From Sphingobacteriales bacterium (GTDB lineage Bacteria; Bacteroidota; Bacteroidia; Chitinophagales; Chitinophagaceae): 64,000 nucleotides of DNA. Shown here piece by piece: positions 35,474 through 44,230 of this stretch. Every line of letters starts with the position of its first letter. Within the stretch, counting starts at the first letter, position 1. The stretch lies in the NCBI GenBank assembly GCA_004144175.1, contig SEFT01000006.1, forward strand, positions 186,001-250,000. Reading direction: 5' to 3'. The notes under the pieces are model-generated. The model was not told where the DNA came from, made no database searches, and saw only the letters and a program-made list of their open reading frames with translations. A program made the translations under genes and the position numbers.

Positions 35474-36889
35474 TTACCGTGTCTTCGCTGTCTGCGCTTG
35501 TTGTAGCATGTGCATGCTGCTGCAGTTCACATAGTTGGGGTCTATCTTCAGGTAAAAGGACGGCAGTTTCTCTGCCAGCCATTTTTCCATACGCTGAGCT
35601 TTCTTTTGGTTCAGCGCCGCTTCCTGTATCCTGTTGTAGTCATCACGAAGGTTTGCTTTGTGCGGGGTAGTGATGCTCTTCATGTACACGATGCGCCCTG
35701 CCTTATCTCCACCACCACGGTCGAAGATATGTGGCTTCGAGAAGGCGCCGGGCTTCAGTGAGTCGAGCATCAGCGCAAGGCTGGCATCCAGCTTGTCTAC
35801 TTCCATAGTGGAGCTGCCCGTTTGCGGGTCGGTTACCATACCGCCTGTACGTTTCGACATATCATCAGTAGCATACTTGCCTACAGCCTCCTGGAAGGTA
35901 GTAGTACCTGCTATCAGTTGTGCTCTTACGCTATCCAGCTTCACCAATACTTTGTTATAGTCCTGCGATGTACGCTGCGGACGCTTCAGGATGTGACGCA
36001 GGTGCGCTTGCTCACCCTGCCTTTTCACCATCTGTATAATGTGAAACCCAAACTTGGTCTTTACGATCTGCGATATCTCGCCATTTTGAAGCTTAAATGC
36101 TGCTGCGGAGAATTCCGGTACAAAGTCATTGCGCCCCATGGTACCAAGGTCGCCACCATTGTCACGGCTTCCCGGGTCTTCGCTCTCGATGCCCGCTTCT
36201 GTTTCAAAGCTTATTTCGCCGGCAACTATCTTTTTACGGATATCCTCCAGGCTTTTTCTGGCCAGGGCTTCTATTTCAGGATCGACGCCCGGCTCAATTA
36301 CAATCTGTCCCAATTCTACCGTTGCAGGGAAGAACGGTAAGCTATCGGCAGGTATCTTATTAAAGAAGGTGGTTACTTCGGCCGGTGTCACTTTTACGGT
36401 CGACATGATCTGGCCCGACATACGCTCGCTCAGCATTGTTTCGCGGATTATTTCGCGATTGTCATCTTTAAGCTGATAGATCGTTTTGCCTGATATCTGC
36501 TCCAGTTTTTCTTTAGAGCCGTACATACTGATGAAGTAGCGCACACGGTTTTCCAATGTCGCTTCCACTTCCTCTTCCGATACCAGTAAGCTGTCTCTTT
36601 CAGCTTGCTCTACCATCAGCTTGGCAACGATCATCTGTTGCAATATCTCACAGCGGGTGCTGTCGTTATTCAGCGTAGCGTCTTGCTGCGCCATCTGTGC
36701 CATTTGGTTTTCGAGTTCTGACTGCAGAATGATGCGGTTCTTACCTACAACAGCAATCACCTTATCGGCTGTTTGCGCGTTAGCAGTAATAGATATTCCC
36801 GACAATGCCAGCAGCATAATAGCTACCATGCATGGTATGGATAATAAAAAAGAAAAGCGGTTTTTATATAACATGATTCTTATAAACAA
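35474..36889 (-). CDS. SurA-like periplasmic peptidylprolyl isomerase (471 aa)
   Basis: It is a chaperone/isomerase for outer-membrane proteins. A signal peptide (ending ITANAQ) precedes a helical N-domain (ADKVIAVVGKNRIILQSELE). Two parvulin-like PPIC modules follow: about residues 190-300 (VELGQIVIEP to FGFHIIQMVKRQGE) and 303-410 (HLRHILKRPQ onward). The second is divergent and may be inactive. The ATG at 36874 is an alternative start. A perfect promoter box TACTTTTG lies at 36906-36913 on the minus strand. Confidence 0.88.
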   Translation of the reverse strand: MFIRIMLYKNRFSFLLSIPCMVAIMLLALSGISITANAQTADKVIAVVGKNRIILQSELENQMAQMAQQDATLNNDSTRCEILQQMIVAKLMVEQAERDSLLVSEEEVEATLENRVRYFISMYGSKEKLEQISGKTIYQLKDDNREIIRETMLSERMSGQIMSTVKVTPAEVTTFFNKIPADSLPFFPATVELGQIVIEPGVDPEIEALARKSLEDIRKKIVAGEISFETEAGIESEDPGSRDNGGDLGTMGRNDFVPEFSAAAFKLQNGEISQIVKTKFGFHIIQMVKRQGEQAHLRHILKRPQRTSQDYNKVLVKLDSVRAQLIAGTTTFQEAVGKYATDDMSKRTGGMVTDPQTGSSTMEVDKLDASLALMLDSLKPGAFSKPHIFDRGGGDKAGRIVYMKSITTPHKANLRDDYNRIQEAALNQKKAQRMEKWLAEKLPSFYLKIDPNYVNCSSMHMLQQAQTAKTR

Positions 36890-36905
36890 TGAGTAAAGGG
36901 GTAGG

Positions 36906-36913
36906 CAAAAGTA
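36906..36913 (-). promoter_or_regulatory. -7 promoter box (TACTTTTG) for the SurA-like gene
   Basis: A perfect TAnnTTTG on the minus strand, 16 nt upstream of the ATG at 36889. Confidence 0.65.
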
Positions 36914-36963
36914 ATATATTTAAGGGGCTGCCAAGGGCAGGCATTCAATTTTAACGTTTCGGC

Positions 36964-38070
36964 TTATTTTTTAAATATGTCTTCTACATATTTCATATTA
37001 TAAGCATCGCTGGCCACGGGTCGGTAGCTATGGTCTTTCAACCATTCTTCAAAGTCGGGCATATCTTCAGGGTGGTAGCGGTTCCATGCTTCGTACTGCG
37101 CCTGGTTTTCGGCGCGGCCCGTCAGCCACTGGTTATAAATATCAAAGTATCCCTCGCGTATCATCTGGTCTTGGCGGTAAAAAAGGGAAACAGGATATTT
37201 CTGCGCATATTGCAACGACCAATCCATCAGGAAGCGGGTACGCAGCATGGTAAGCGTTTCGGTAGTGACACCGTCCGACACTACGGGGGCCAGCTTTATG
37301 TAGGTTTCGTATACTGCTTGCTCAAATCCATTGTCTATCGGCGCGCCTTTTTTGGGTTTTGCAGGCGCAGCCGGTGGCGCCAGCTTGCCTACTGAGTTAA
37401 ATAACCTTTTATAAGCTGCGAGCAACATAGCCCTCGTTTCATGCGAGCGGGGTGTTTGCTGTTCTATATTAATAAAAGTCTCTGCATAAATAATGCTCCA
37501 AACCGGGGGGCGGTTCGATGCCATATAGGCACGCGCAGCCTCGTAATAGTTGATATGATAAGCCGGATCGGCCTCTATGCCGCGCAGCCAGGCCATCAAT
37601 GCCTTTTCCATATCTTCTTCGCTCCTGTCCTTCTTCTTTTCGTACCAAAGACCCAGCTCATGGTAAAGCATACCCGAGTGCGGATATTTTACGATTCCCT
37701 CTTCCAGCGTCTTCCTGCCCTTCTTTTCATCATTCAGCTTTACGTAGGTAGCAGCAAGGGTTTGGTAGGTCTGCTCGTCTGCACTGCCGCTCTTTATCAC
37801 GGGCTCCAGCGTCTCTTTGGCCTTCTCATTATTGCCGGTAAGGAAGTAAGCCTGCCCCAGGTCGCGGTACAGTACCGTTACCTCGGGAGCAATATTTAAC
37901 GCCTGCAGGTATTTGGTAATGGCTTGGTCTAATTTGCCTTGGGAGTGCAGGTCGCGGGCATTCTTATATAGCTTTTCTACCTCGGGCGATGGCCAGCTTG
38001 TCTGTGCGACAGCAGGTAGGCTTGTTGCCAACAAGCTGAAACACAGTATGATTTTGAAAAAATGATGCAT
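36964..38070 (-). CDS. TPR-repeat exported protein (368 aa)
   Basis: The signal peptide ends PAVAQ. Residues 30-170 contain tandem TPR-like helices: LYKNARDLHSQGKLDQAITK, YRDLGQAYFLTGNNEKAKE, YQTLAATYVKLNDEKKGRK and YHELGLWYEKKKDRSEEDME. The C-terminal half is not repeat-like and contains LLAAYKRLFNS and a Lys/Pro/Ala linker (APPAAPAKPKKG). Function is unknown; a scaffold role is the usual inference. The ATG at 38070 follows a perfect promoter box. Confidence 0.8.
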   Translation of the reverse strand: MHHFFKIILCFSLLATSLPAVAQTSWPSPEVEKLYKNARDLHSQGKLDQAITKYLQALNIAPEVTVLYRDLGQAYFLTGNNEKAKETLEPVIKSGSADEQTYQTLAATYVKLNDEKKGRKTLEEGIVKYPHSGMLYHELGLWYEKKKDRSEEDMEKALMAWLRGIEADPAYHINYYEAARAYMASNRPPVWSIIYAETFINIEQQTPRSHETRAMLLAAYKRLFNSVGKLAPPAAPAKPKKGAPIDNGFEQAVYETYIKLAPVVSDGVTTETLTMLRTRFLMDWSLQYAQKYPVSLFYRQDQMIREGYFDIYNQWLTGRAENQAQYEAWNRYHPEDMPDFEEWLKDHSYRPVASDAYNMKYVEDIFKK

Positions 38071-38080
38071 AGTTATGTGG

Positions 38081-38088
38081 CAAATTTA
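38081..38088 (-). promoter_or_regulatory. -7 promoter box (TAAATTTG) for the TPR gene
   Basis: A perfect TAnnTTTG on the minus strand, 10 nt upstream of the ATG at 38070. Confidence 0.6.
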
Positions 38089-38165
38089 AACTTTCGGACC
38101 GGCTTTGGTGTTGTTTTACCGAGATGCCTATAATATTTTACTATGGCCTTTAACGTATTTTTAAT

Positions 38166-38528
38166 ATGTTGACCGGAACTACCAAAGGCGTTTTTACCTT
38201 TACTTTGCTACCAGTGAAAAAATGGCTTGCCTACATATTGTTGTGTATTTTCTCTTTCCAGGTGCTACCGGTCAAAGAGTTAGGTAAGCTTTTGTTTAAA
38301 GGGCAGCTGACTGAAGAGATACACGAAGAATCTTACAGTGACGCTGAAGACCTGGAGAACAACAAGCTGAAAAAAAACGAAGAGCCGTTGAAATTTCACA
38401 TGCCGCTCGATGAGCTTTTCGCCCGGAGCAGGTATTATACGCACAATATTATGGTAGCCATACACGAGGCCGACCATATTCCCTTACTATATCTCCCTGA
38501 TATACCCACCCCTCCGCCCAACTGCTAA
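38166..38528 (+). CDS. Single-helix hypothetical protein upstream of SulP (120 aa)
   Basis: The N-terminus has one hydrophobic helix (WLAYILLCIFSFQVLPV, residues 19-36). The rest is acidic and soluble (TEEIHEESYSDAEDLENNK) and ends in LPDIPTPPPNC, a Pro-rich tail with a terminal cysteine. I do not recognise it. It is 69 nt upstream of the SulP gene on the same strand, so it may belong with the bicarbonate operon; no direct evidence. Confidence 0.6.
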   Translation: MLTGTTKGVFTFTLLPVKKWLAYILLCIFSFQVLPVKELGKLLFKGQLTEEIHEESYSDAEDLENNKLKKNEEPLKFHMPLDELFARSRYYTHNIMVAIHEADHIPLLYLPDIPTPPPNC

Positions 38529-38597
38529 CAGCATATTTCGGATAGTCAAATTTTTTTTTGGAGCCTCCCACTCTCCGTTTACAAATAATGCACGGCA

Positions 38598-40307
38598 ATG
38601 TCCGGTGCATCATTTACTAATATGTTTATGAAGCAAGCAGAAGATAAAAGTTCATATTTAAAAAAAGATGCGCTGGCAGGCGTTATCGTATTCCTTATTG
38701 CACTGCCGCTGTGCCTTGGTATTGCCCAGGCTTCCGGAGCACCCTTGTTCTCGGGTGTGGTAGCCGGCATTATCGGTGGTATCGTTATTGGTGCGCTTAG
38801 CGGTTCGCAGCTGAGCGTGGTTGGCCCAGCGGCGGGTCTTACCGCTATCGTTATCACCGCCATCAGCGACCTCGGTGCATTCGATATATTCCTGTGTGCA
38901 GTAGTTGCAGCAGGTTTTTTCCAGATGATACTGGGTTTCCTGAAGGCCGGTTCAATTGCCAACTACTTCCCCAGCAGCGTTATCGAGGGTATGCTGGCCG
39001 GTATCGGTCTGACGATCATCATCAAGCAGATACCCGAAGCATTGGGTTACGAAAGGCCCAATACCGAGAATATGGCCGATGCGGACGATGGGTTTACTTT
39101 CGATTTCATCACACAAACGTTCGACCATATTGAGCCGGGAGCAGCCGTCATCGCTTTAGTAAGCCTGGCTATTCTTATCCTCTGGACTACGAAGCCATTC
39201 CGCAAAATACCGCTGATACCCGCTGGGTTGGTTGTAGTGATCGTAGGCACGCTTATCAACCAGCTGTTTAAGATGCAGGGCAACACCATGATGCTGGATC
39301 AGCACCACCTTGTAAACCTGCCGATAGCGAACAGCGTTCCCGAGTTTATTGGCCAGTTTTCGATGCCCAACTGGCAGGGCTTTATGAATCCCAAAGTATG
39401 GCAAACGGGATTGGTAATAGCCGTAGTGGCCTCGATAGAGACACTGCTGTGTATTGAAGCAACCGATAAACTGGACCCGCTGAAGCGTTATACCCCTACC
39501 AACCGCGAGCTGAAAGCCCAAGGTATTGGTAATATGATAAGCGGACTCGTAGGCGGCCTGCCGGTAACTTCGGTTATCGTACGTTCGTCAGCCAACATTA
39601 ATGCCGGTGCGCGTACCAAGCGCTCTACCATCATACATGGTTCTCTGCTGCTGATATGCGCTGCTGCCATACCAACCGTGCTTAACCTGATACCTAAAGC
39701 TTCGCTGGCTGCCATCCTGATATTTACAGGTTACAGGCTGTGCCGCCCTGCGGTATTTGCACATATGTGGAAGGGTGGAGTTACCCAATTCATTCCGTTT
39801 GTAGCGACGGCGGTTGCGGTGGTAAGCCTCGACCTGCTAAAAGGTGTGGGTATCGGTCTGCTCATCAGCATCTTCTACATACTGCGCCAGAACATGCGCA
39901 TACCGTATTATTACCAGCGCAATACATTCAGCAATGGAGAGCTGGTGAAACTAACCCTTGCACAGGAAGTTTCCTTCCTGAACAAGGCCAGTATCAAGGA
40001 TACGCTCGATCACCTGACTCCTAATACCACTGTGGTAATAGATGCCAGCCAGACAGAGTATATAGACTTTGACGTGCTCGATTTGATACGCGATTTTTAC
40101 GATAACCAGGCGCCGGAAAAGCATATAAAAATGTCGCTGGTAGGCTTTAAGGAAACCTACCAGATACCGGAGGCAATGGCGGAGGAAGAAGCCTGGCTGC
40201 GTTTCAGGAGCTCAGGCCCCGCCAAGCAAACAACAGAAGGCGATCATAAAGACCTGTTGAGTCAACTGGCTTCTGAAAAAAAAGAAAACGAAAACAATAA
40301 CAATTAA
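38598..40307 (+). CDS. SulP-family anion transporter with STAS domain (569 aa)
   Basis: An inner-membrane transporter for sulfate or, given the neighbour, bicarbonate. The SulP core has DALAGVIVFLIALPLCLGIA, GGIVIGALSGSQLSVVGPA and about ten further helices, with ATDKLDPLKRYTPTNRELKA before the last block. A STAS domain covers about residues 440-545 (KASIKDTLDHLTPNTTVVID and FDVLDLIRDFYD). The start is uncertain: the first ATG lies in the loop of a small hairpin (38588-38610), so the ATGs at 38622 or 38628 may be used. A beta-carbonic anhydrase starts 22 nt downstream. Confidence 0.92.
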   Translation: MSGASFTNMFMKQAEDKSSYLKKDALAGVIVFLIALPLCLGIAQASGAPLFSGVVAGIIGGIVIGALSGSQLSVVGPAAGLTAIVITAISDLGAFDIFLCAVVAAGFFQMILGFLKAGSIANYFPSSVIEGMLAGIGLTIIIKQIPEALGYERPNTENMADADDGFTFDFITQTFDHIEPGAAVIALVSLAILILWTTKPFRKIPLIPAGLVVVIVGTLINQLFKMQGNTMMLDQHHLVNLPIANSVPEFIGQFSMPNWQGFMNPKVWQTGLVIAVVASIETLLCIEATDKLDPLKRYTPTNRELKAQGIGNMISGLVGGLPVTSVIVRSSANINAGARTKRSTIIHGSLLLICAAAIPTVLNLIPKASLAAILIFTGYRLCRPAVFAHMWKGGVTQFIPFVATAVAVVSLDLLKGVGIGLLISIFYILRQNMRIPYYYQRNTFSNGELVKLTLAQEVSFLNKASIKDTLDHLTPNTTVVIDASQTEYIDFDVLDLIRDFYDNQAPEKHIKMSLVGFKETYQIPEAMAEEEAWLRFRSSGPAKQTTEGDHKDLLSQLASEKKENENNNN

Positions 40308-40329
40308 TAACTGAAAAAATTTGAAGAAT

Positions 40330-41007
40330 ATGCGTAGTCACGACCTCGTACCAAATAGCGTAACGCCCGCTAAGGCATTAGACATCCTGAAGAAAGGAAA
40401 TCATCGTTTTATAAACAACCTGAAAGTAAACCGCAATCTGCTGGAGCAGGTAAACGAGACCAAAGATGGCCAGTGGCCGTTTGCTGCTATACTGAGCTGT
40501 ATGGACTCGCGCACTTCGGCAGAGCTGGTTTTTGACCAGGGGTTGGGCGATGTGTTCAGCATCCGTATAGCGGGTAACGTAATATCCGAGAACGTACTGG
40601 GCAGCCTGGAGTATGCAACGGCTGCAGCAGGTTCAAAGCTGATCGTTGTACTGGGCCACAGCAACTGCGGTGCCATCAAAGGTGCCTGCGACCATGTAAA
40701 AATGGGCCATCTGACTACTCTGCTCGACAGGATACAGCCAGCAGTAGAAAATGCCAAAGGCATTAGCGGTGAGCACAACAGCAGCAACCCTGAATTTGTA
40801 CAAGAAGTAGCAAAGCTGAACGTACTGCATACTGCGAAGCAGATAGTAGAAAGCAGCCCGATAATAAAAGGACTGGTAGAAGAAGGTAAAGTAGGCATTG
40901 CGCCGGGTATGTACGATATAGCTACGGGTATTGTTACCTTCTACGAGAGCGACATCGTAATGACTAAAGAGCAAATGGAAGAAGTTAGGAGCGCACAGAT
41001 GGCTTAG
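40330..41007 (+). CDS. Beta-type carbonic anhydrase (225 aa)
   Basis: It interconverts CO2 and bicarbonate. Zinc ligands are the Cys of ILSCMDSRTS and the His and Cys of VLGHSNCGAIKGAC, with the Asp-Arg dyad in MDSR. This is a plant-type beta enzyme. The ATG at 40330 is preferred over an in-frame TTG at 40321. Its position right after the SulP gene suggests a shared inorganic-carbon uptake operon, since bicarbonate-transporting SulP proteins pair with carbonic anhydrases. A terminator follows at 41035. Confidence 0.92.
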   Translation: MRSHDLVPNSVTPAKALDILKKGNHRFINNLKVNRNLLEQVNETKDGQWPFAAILSCMDSRTSAELVFDQGLGDVFSIRIAGNVISENVLGSLEYATAAAGSKLIVVLGHSNCGAIKGACDHVKMGHLTTLLDRIQPAVENAKGISGEHNSSNPEFVQEVAKLNVLHTAKQIVESSPIIKGLVEEGKVGIAPGMYDIATGIVTFYESDIVMTKEQMEEVRSAQMA

Positions 41008-41034
41008 TAGCTACTGTGTGGGATAAGAGAGTTG

Positions 41035-41067
41035 GAAAGCCGGCGGTATGCCGGCTTTCGCTATTTT
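41035..41067 (+). terminator. Rho-independent terminator after the carbonic anhydrase
   Basis: GAAAGCCGGC (41035-41044) and GCCGGCTTTC (41050-41059) form a 10-bp stem around GGTAT, followed by a short AT-rich run. Confidence 0.8.
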
Positions 41068-41584
41068 ATCAGGTCGGCAAGGGGTTAGTTGAAGTTACCT
41101 CTCTCAATTGGATTTTATGAGGTTCTGCTCTTGCCATAAATCAAGTTGGCCTGGGCTGTGAAATATCTCATTATATAGTAAACGATAATTCGAACGGGCA
41201 CCATTCGGTAACAGCCGTTGAGTCTTATATAGACCTGGCTCATACCTAACGCAGGATGCAATCGCAGTGCGCGCCATATTTATAAATAGAAATATTTTAA
41301 CTAAAAGCTTGTATATATCAAATAATTTATCTTATTTAGTAATCAACCCTGATAGAAAACAAAGCCATACTGCTAATTGCCTTGACTTGTTGGATCACCA
41401 TGTTTCCTCATGCCGCAAACAATGGCCATTGGTCGCGTTTATCTCTTCGGGCATTTTACGTTTCATAACATTTATTGTAAACACAGATCATAAACCAACT
41501 GTAGGAGGCAGATACAAATAAACCACACAGAAAACAGATCATAAGACCCGCTTATTTCAATCACCATTTTCAAAACAAAACACC
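41060..41584. other. Gene-poor gap of about 525 nt
   Basis: AT-rich sequence after the terminator. Short open frames exist (an 84-codon one at 41267-41521), but they lack domain pattern or codon bias and look random. No tRNA-like fold or repeat was found. The last 100 nt probably hold the promoter of the T9SS gene at 41585. Confidence 0.5.
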
Positions 41585-44113
41585 ATGAAAAAATGCCTAT
41601 TTTCCATTCTTACAGGAATGGTTGTAGCGGCGATGTCGCTACCCGCAGCTGCGCAACTGCCACGAAATCCGCGCAGCGTTTTGCCCTCAAATTTTCAAAC
41701 CATTAAGCAGGGCGAGTATAATCAGTTTGAAGAGCCTGAAATTATTTTTGATGACTTTTATGATGCCGAAGTAGAACGCTTCTACCATGAGGATGCTATC
41801 CGCCTGAACCCGTCTCTCGTTTGGCCGGGCTTCGGTACCAAAAAGGACCCGTGTAAGAACGGCAACTTTGAAACCGGACTAGATACCAACCTGTGGGATG
41901 GTGGTTACGGATCGATAAATAATGCAGGCGTAATACAGTACGGCACTTTTGCCAATGGTATCGTTGGCGGGCCAATCACTTCGGGAACATCGCGCCAAAC
42001 CCTGGTAAACAGGGTGATGGATCCTAATGCTCCTATCTTCACTACGTCGTCTCCGTCCTCAAACCGCGCTGTACGTATAGGTAACGCGGTTACCGGATGG
42101 GGTGCGGAACTGCTGTCCAAAACCTTTACGGTTACTTCGGCTCAGTCGCTTATCACATTTTGGTATGCACTGGTGCTGCAAAGTCCTATGGGGCATCCGC
42201 TGGCGCAGCGTCCCGGCTTTCGCGTAAGGGTGCTCAACTCAAGCAATGTAGATATTTCTGCCGGCCTGGTAAACCTGGGCAATGGTAGCAATATAGCCAT
42301 TGCGGATGTGAACAACCCTTATTTTCAAAGCAATGCCAGTGGCACTATTGTATACCGCGACTGGAGCTGTGCACAAATCAATTTATCTTCACTGGTAGGG
42401 CAGTCGGTAACAGTCCAGTTTGTGACCAATGACTGTGCACAAGGTGCACACTGGGGATATGCCTACATAGACGATTTCTGTGGTAACTGTGAAGGTAATA
42501 GCTATAACCTGAGACTGGAACGTATGGATTGCGACAGGTCGCAGATATGCTTCAAGTATAAACTACCTACCGCAGGTAGCATGACAGGGAATGTGAACAT
42601 TACCTTGAATTTTTACCAGAACGGCGCATTGGTAGGTTCGCAAACGAGTGGGGTACTGAGCAGCGATTCGATCTTCTGCTTTACGATCAATCCTTCCATC
42701 TTAGGAGCAATGAATCCTTCACTGGGCGGTTTTGACATTACAGCTGTTGGTAACTTCACGATCAATAGTGTTTCTCTGTCGCCAATACAGATATTCACTG
42801 CACCTGACGGCGCTGTACCCGGTCTTAATAATGACTGCCGGTTAAATCTGGGGCCTCAATGTTGCCCGGGTACTAACCTGGTGGTAAATGGCTTCTTCGA
42901 GCAGGGTAATACCGGTTTTGCTTCTGACTACATTTACCAGGGTTCTGTCTCTGCGGGTTCGGTATATCCTGGTCGTTATAGCGTGCTTACAGATGCACAG
43001 GCGGCTACAGTATCGGGTACGTGGACTCCAATTTGTCCTTCTCAAAATCGACACTTATTAGTAAACGGTATTACGGGTGCTACAGGATGGCGCAGTATCT
43101 GGCGCCAGGCTATACCAGTGAAGAAAGGCAAAACATATAAGTTCTGCGCCGACTTCAAAAACCTGCCTCAGTGTGGTTTTGACATCAAGCCAAAAGTACA
43201 TGTACAGATAAACCACATCGGATACCCGGGCAGCCCGACGTCCGGCCAAACTATAAATGTAGGCTCAGGATCGTGCAACTGGACGAATGTTCAGCAGACA
43301 TTTACTGCTACAACTACCGGTACTGCATATATCAACATCTTCCTCGACGAAACCGGACTAGGTGATGGCAATGATCTGGCTGTAGACAACATTAACTTTA
43401 TAGAGCTACAACCAGTATCGGGTACGCCGCTACAATTCAGCATGACACCTTTCGGCTTCACAGCCAGCACTTACAACGTGTCTATTGCTGCATTGACGGC
43501 ACTGCCAGGTAATTGCAAACATTTCTGGCAGGTAGAAGAATTGGATGCGAACTTCAACGTAGTGCCAGGCACCACAGTAACCAATCCGGCTATCTGGTCG
43601 TCATTATCAACCAATACCTTTGCGCAATACAATGGTTCTTCTGTACTAAACCCGCTGGTAGTACCGCATGGTATATTTGATAATAACAAGACCTACAGGT
43701 TCTCTTATGGCCGTAGTTGCGATTGTGCTGCCCTTGGTATACGTTATGCTATCTACGGTCCATCGCCTGCGCCAATGAAGTCTTCCGGCCCTCAGCTTTT
43801 GCAAATGGGTTTTATAGACGAGCAGAATAATACAATACCGGAGGGTACGTTTACTGCACCTGCTAAAAGCGGAGTAAAGGTTTATCCAAACCCGACCAGC
43901 AACAACATCACTATAGAGAAGGCTGTAACAAAAGAGTCTTACCGAGTGAAGGTTGTTAATAACTTTGGTCAGGCAGTAAGGACTGCTACATTTGGAGCAA
44001 CAGAAACCAAACTGGAATTGTCGCTGTCAGAACAGACACCCGGCACTTACCAGTTACAAGTTGTTTCCAATGAAGGAAAAGTAGTGCATACCGAGACTAT
44101 TACAAAAATGTAA
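41585..44113 (+). CDS. T9SS type A cargo protein, 842 aa
   Basis: The signal peptide (MKKCLFSILTGMVVAAMSL onward, ending AAAQ) leads to a Lys/Glu-rich linker and a beta-sandwich region (CKNGNFETGLDTNLWDGG, IDDFCGNCEGNSYNLRLERM). A second carbohydrate-binding-like domain begins LVVNGFFEQGNTGF around residue 430 with DLAVDNINFIEL near residue 600, the familiar jelly-roll pattern. The C-terminus contains VKVYPNPTSNNITIEKA, a type A sorting domain. A secreted glycan-binding or adhesive protein is the likely type; the ligand is unknown. It ends at a strong terminator. Confidence 0.83.
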   Translation: MKKCLFSILTGMVVAAMSLPAAAQLPRNPRSVLPSNFQTIKQGEYNQFEEPEIIFDDFYDAEVERFYHEDAIRLNPSLVWPGFGTKKDPCKNGNFETGLDTNLWDGGYGSINNAGVIQYGTFANGIVGGPITSGTSRQTLVNRVMDPNAPIFTTSSPSSNRAVRIGNAVTGWGAELLSKTFTVTSAQSLITFWYALVLQSPMGHPLAQRPGFRVRVLNSSNVDISAGLVNLGNGSNIAIADVNNPYFQSNASGTIVYRDWSCAQINLSSLVGQSVTVQFVTNDCAQGAHWGYAYIDDFCGNCEGNSYNLRLERMDCDRSQICFKYKLPTAGSMTGNVNITLNFYQNGALVGSQTSGVLSSDSIFCFTINPSILGAMNPSLGGFDITAVGNFTINSVSLSPIQIFTAPDGAVPGLNNDCRLNLGPQCCPGTNLVVNGFFEQGNTGFASDYIYQGSVSAGSVYPGRYSVLTDAQAATVSGTWTPICPSQNRHLLVNGITGATGWRSIWRQAIPVKKGKTYKFCADFKNLPQCGFDIKPKVHVQINHIGYPGSPTSGQTINVGSGSCNWTNVQQTFTATTTGTAYINIFLDETGLGDGNDLAVDNINFIELQPVSGTPLQFSMTPFGFTASTYNVSIAALTALPGNCKHFWQVEELDANFNVVPGTTVTNPAIWSSLSTNTFAQYNGSSVLNPLVVPHGIFDNNKTYRFSYGRSCDCAALGIRYAIYGPSPAPMKSSGPQLLQMGFIDEQNNTIPEGTFTAPAKSGVKVYPNPTSNNITIEKAVTKESYRVKVVNNFGQAVRTATFGATETKLELSLSEQTPGTYQLQVVSNEGKVVHTETITKM

Positions 44114-44137
44114 CAGCTAATCGGTTGTTATATGATT

Positions 44138-44170
44138 AAGCCCTGCATCATTAGATGCAGGGCTTTTTTA
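44138..44170 (+). terminator. Rho-independent terminator after the 842-aa T9SS gene
   Basis: AAGCCCTGCATC (44138-44149) pairs with GATGCAGGGCTT (44154-44165) around ATTA, followed by a T-run. Confidence 0.88.
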
Positions 44171-44230
44171 GTGTTGTTCGGATATTGGTAAGGCGGATAG
44201 ATTACGCGTATCAACAGTGAGATCGGGTCG

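Noticed and set aside
38588-38610. Small hairpin around the first ATG of SulP as a riboswitch
   Set aside because: The stem is short and imperfect, and the true start is probably 24-30 nt further on; no aptamer-like pattern.
41267-41521. Open frame of 84 codons in the gap before the 842-aa T9SS gene
   Set aside because: Composition is random-looking and AT-rich, there is no family pattern, and it lies in a terminator-to-promoter gap.
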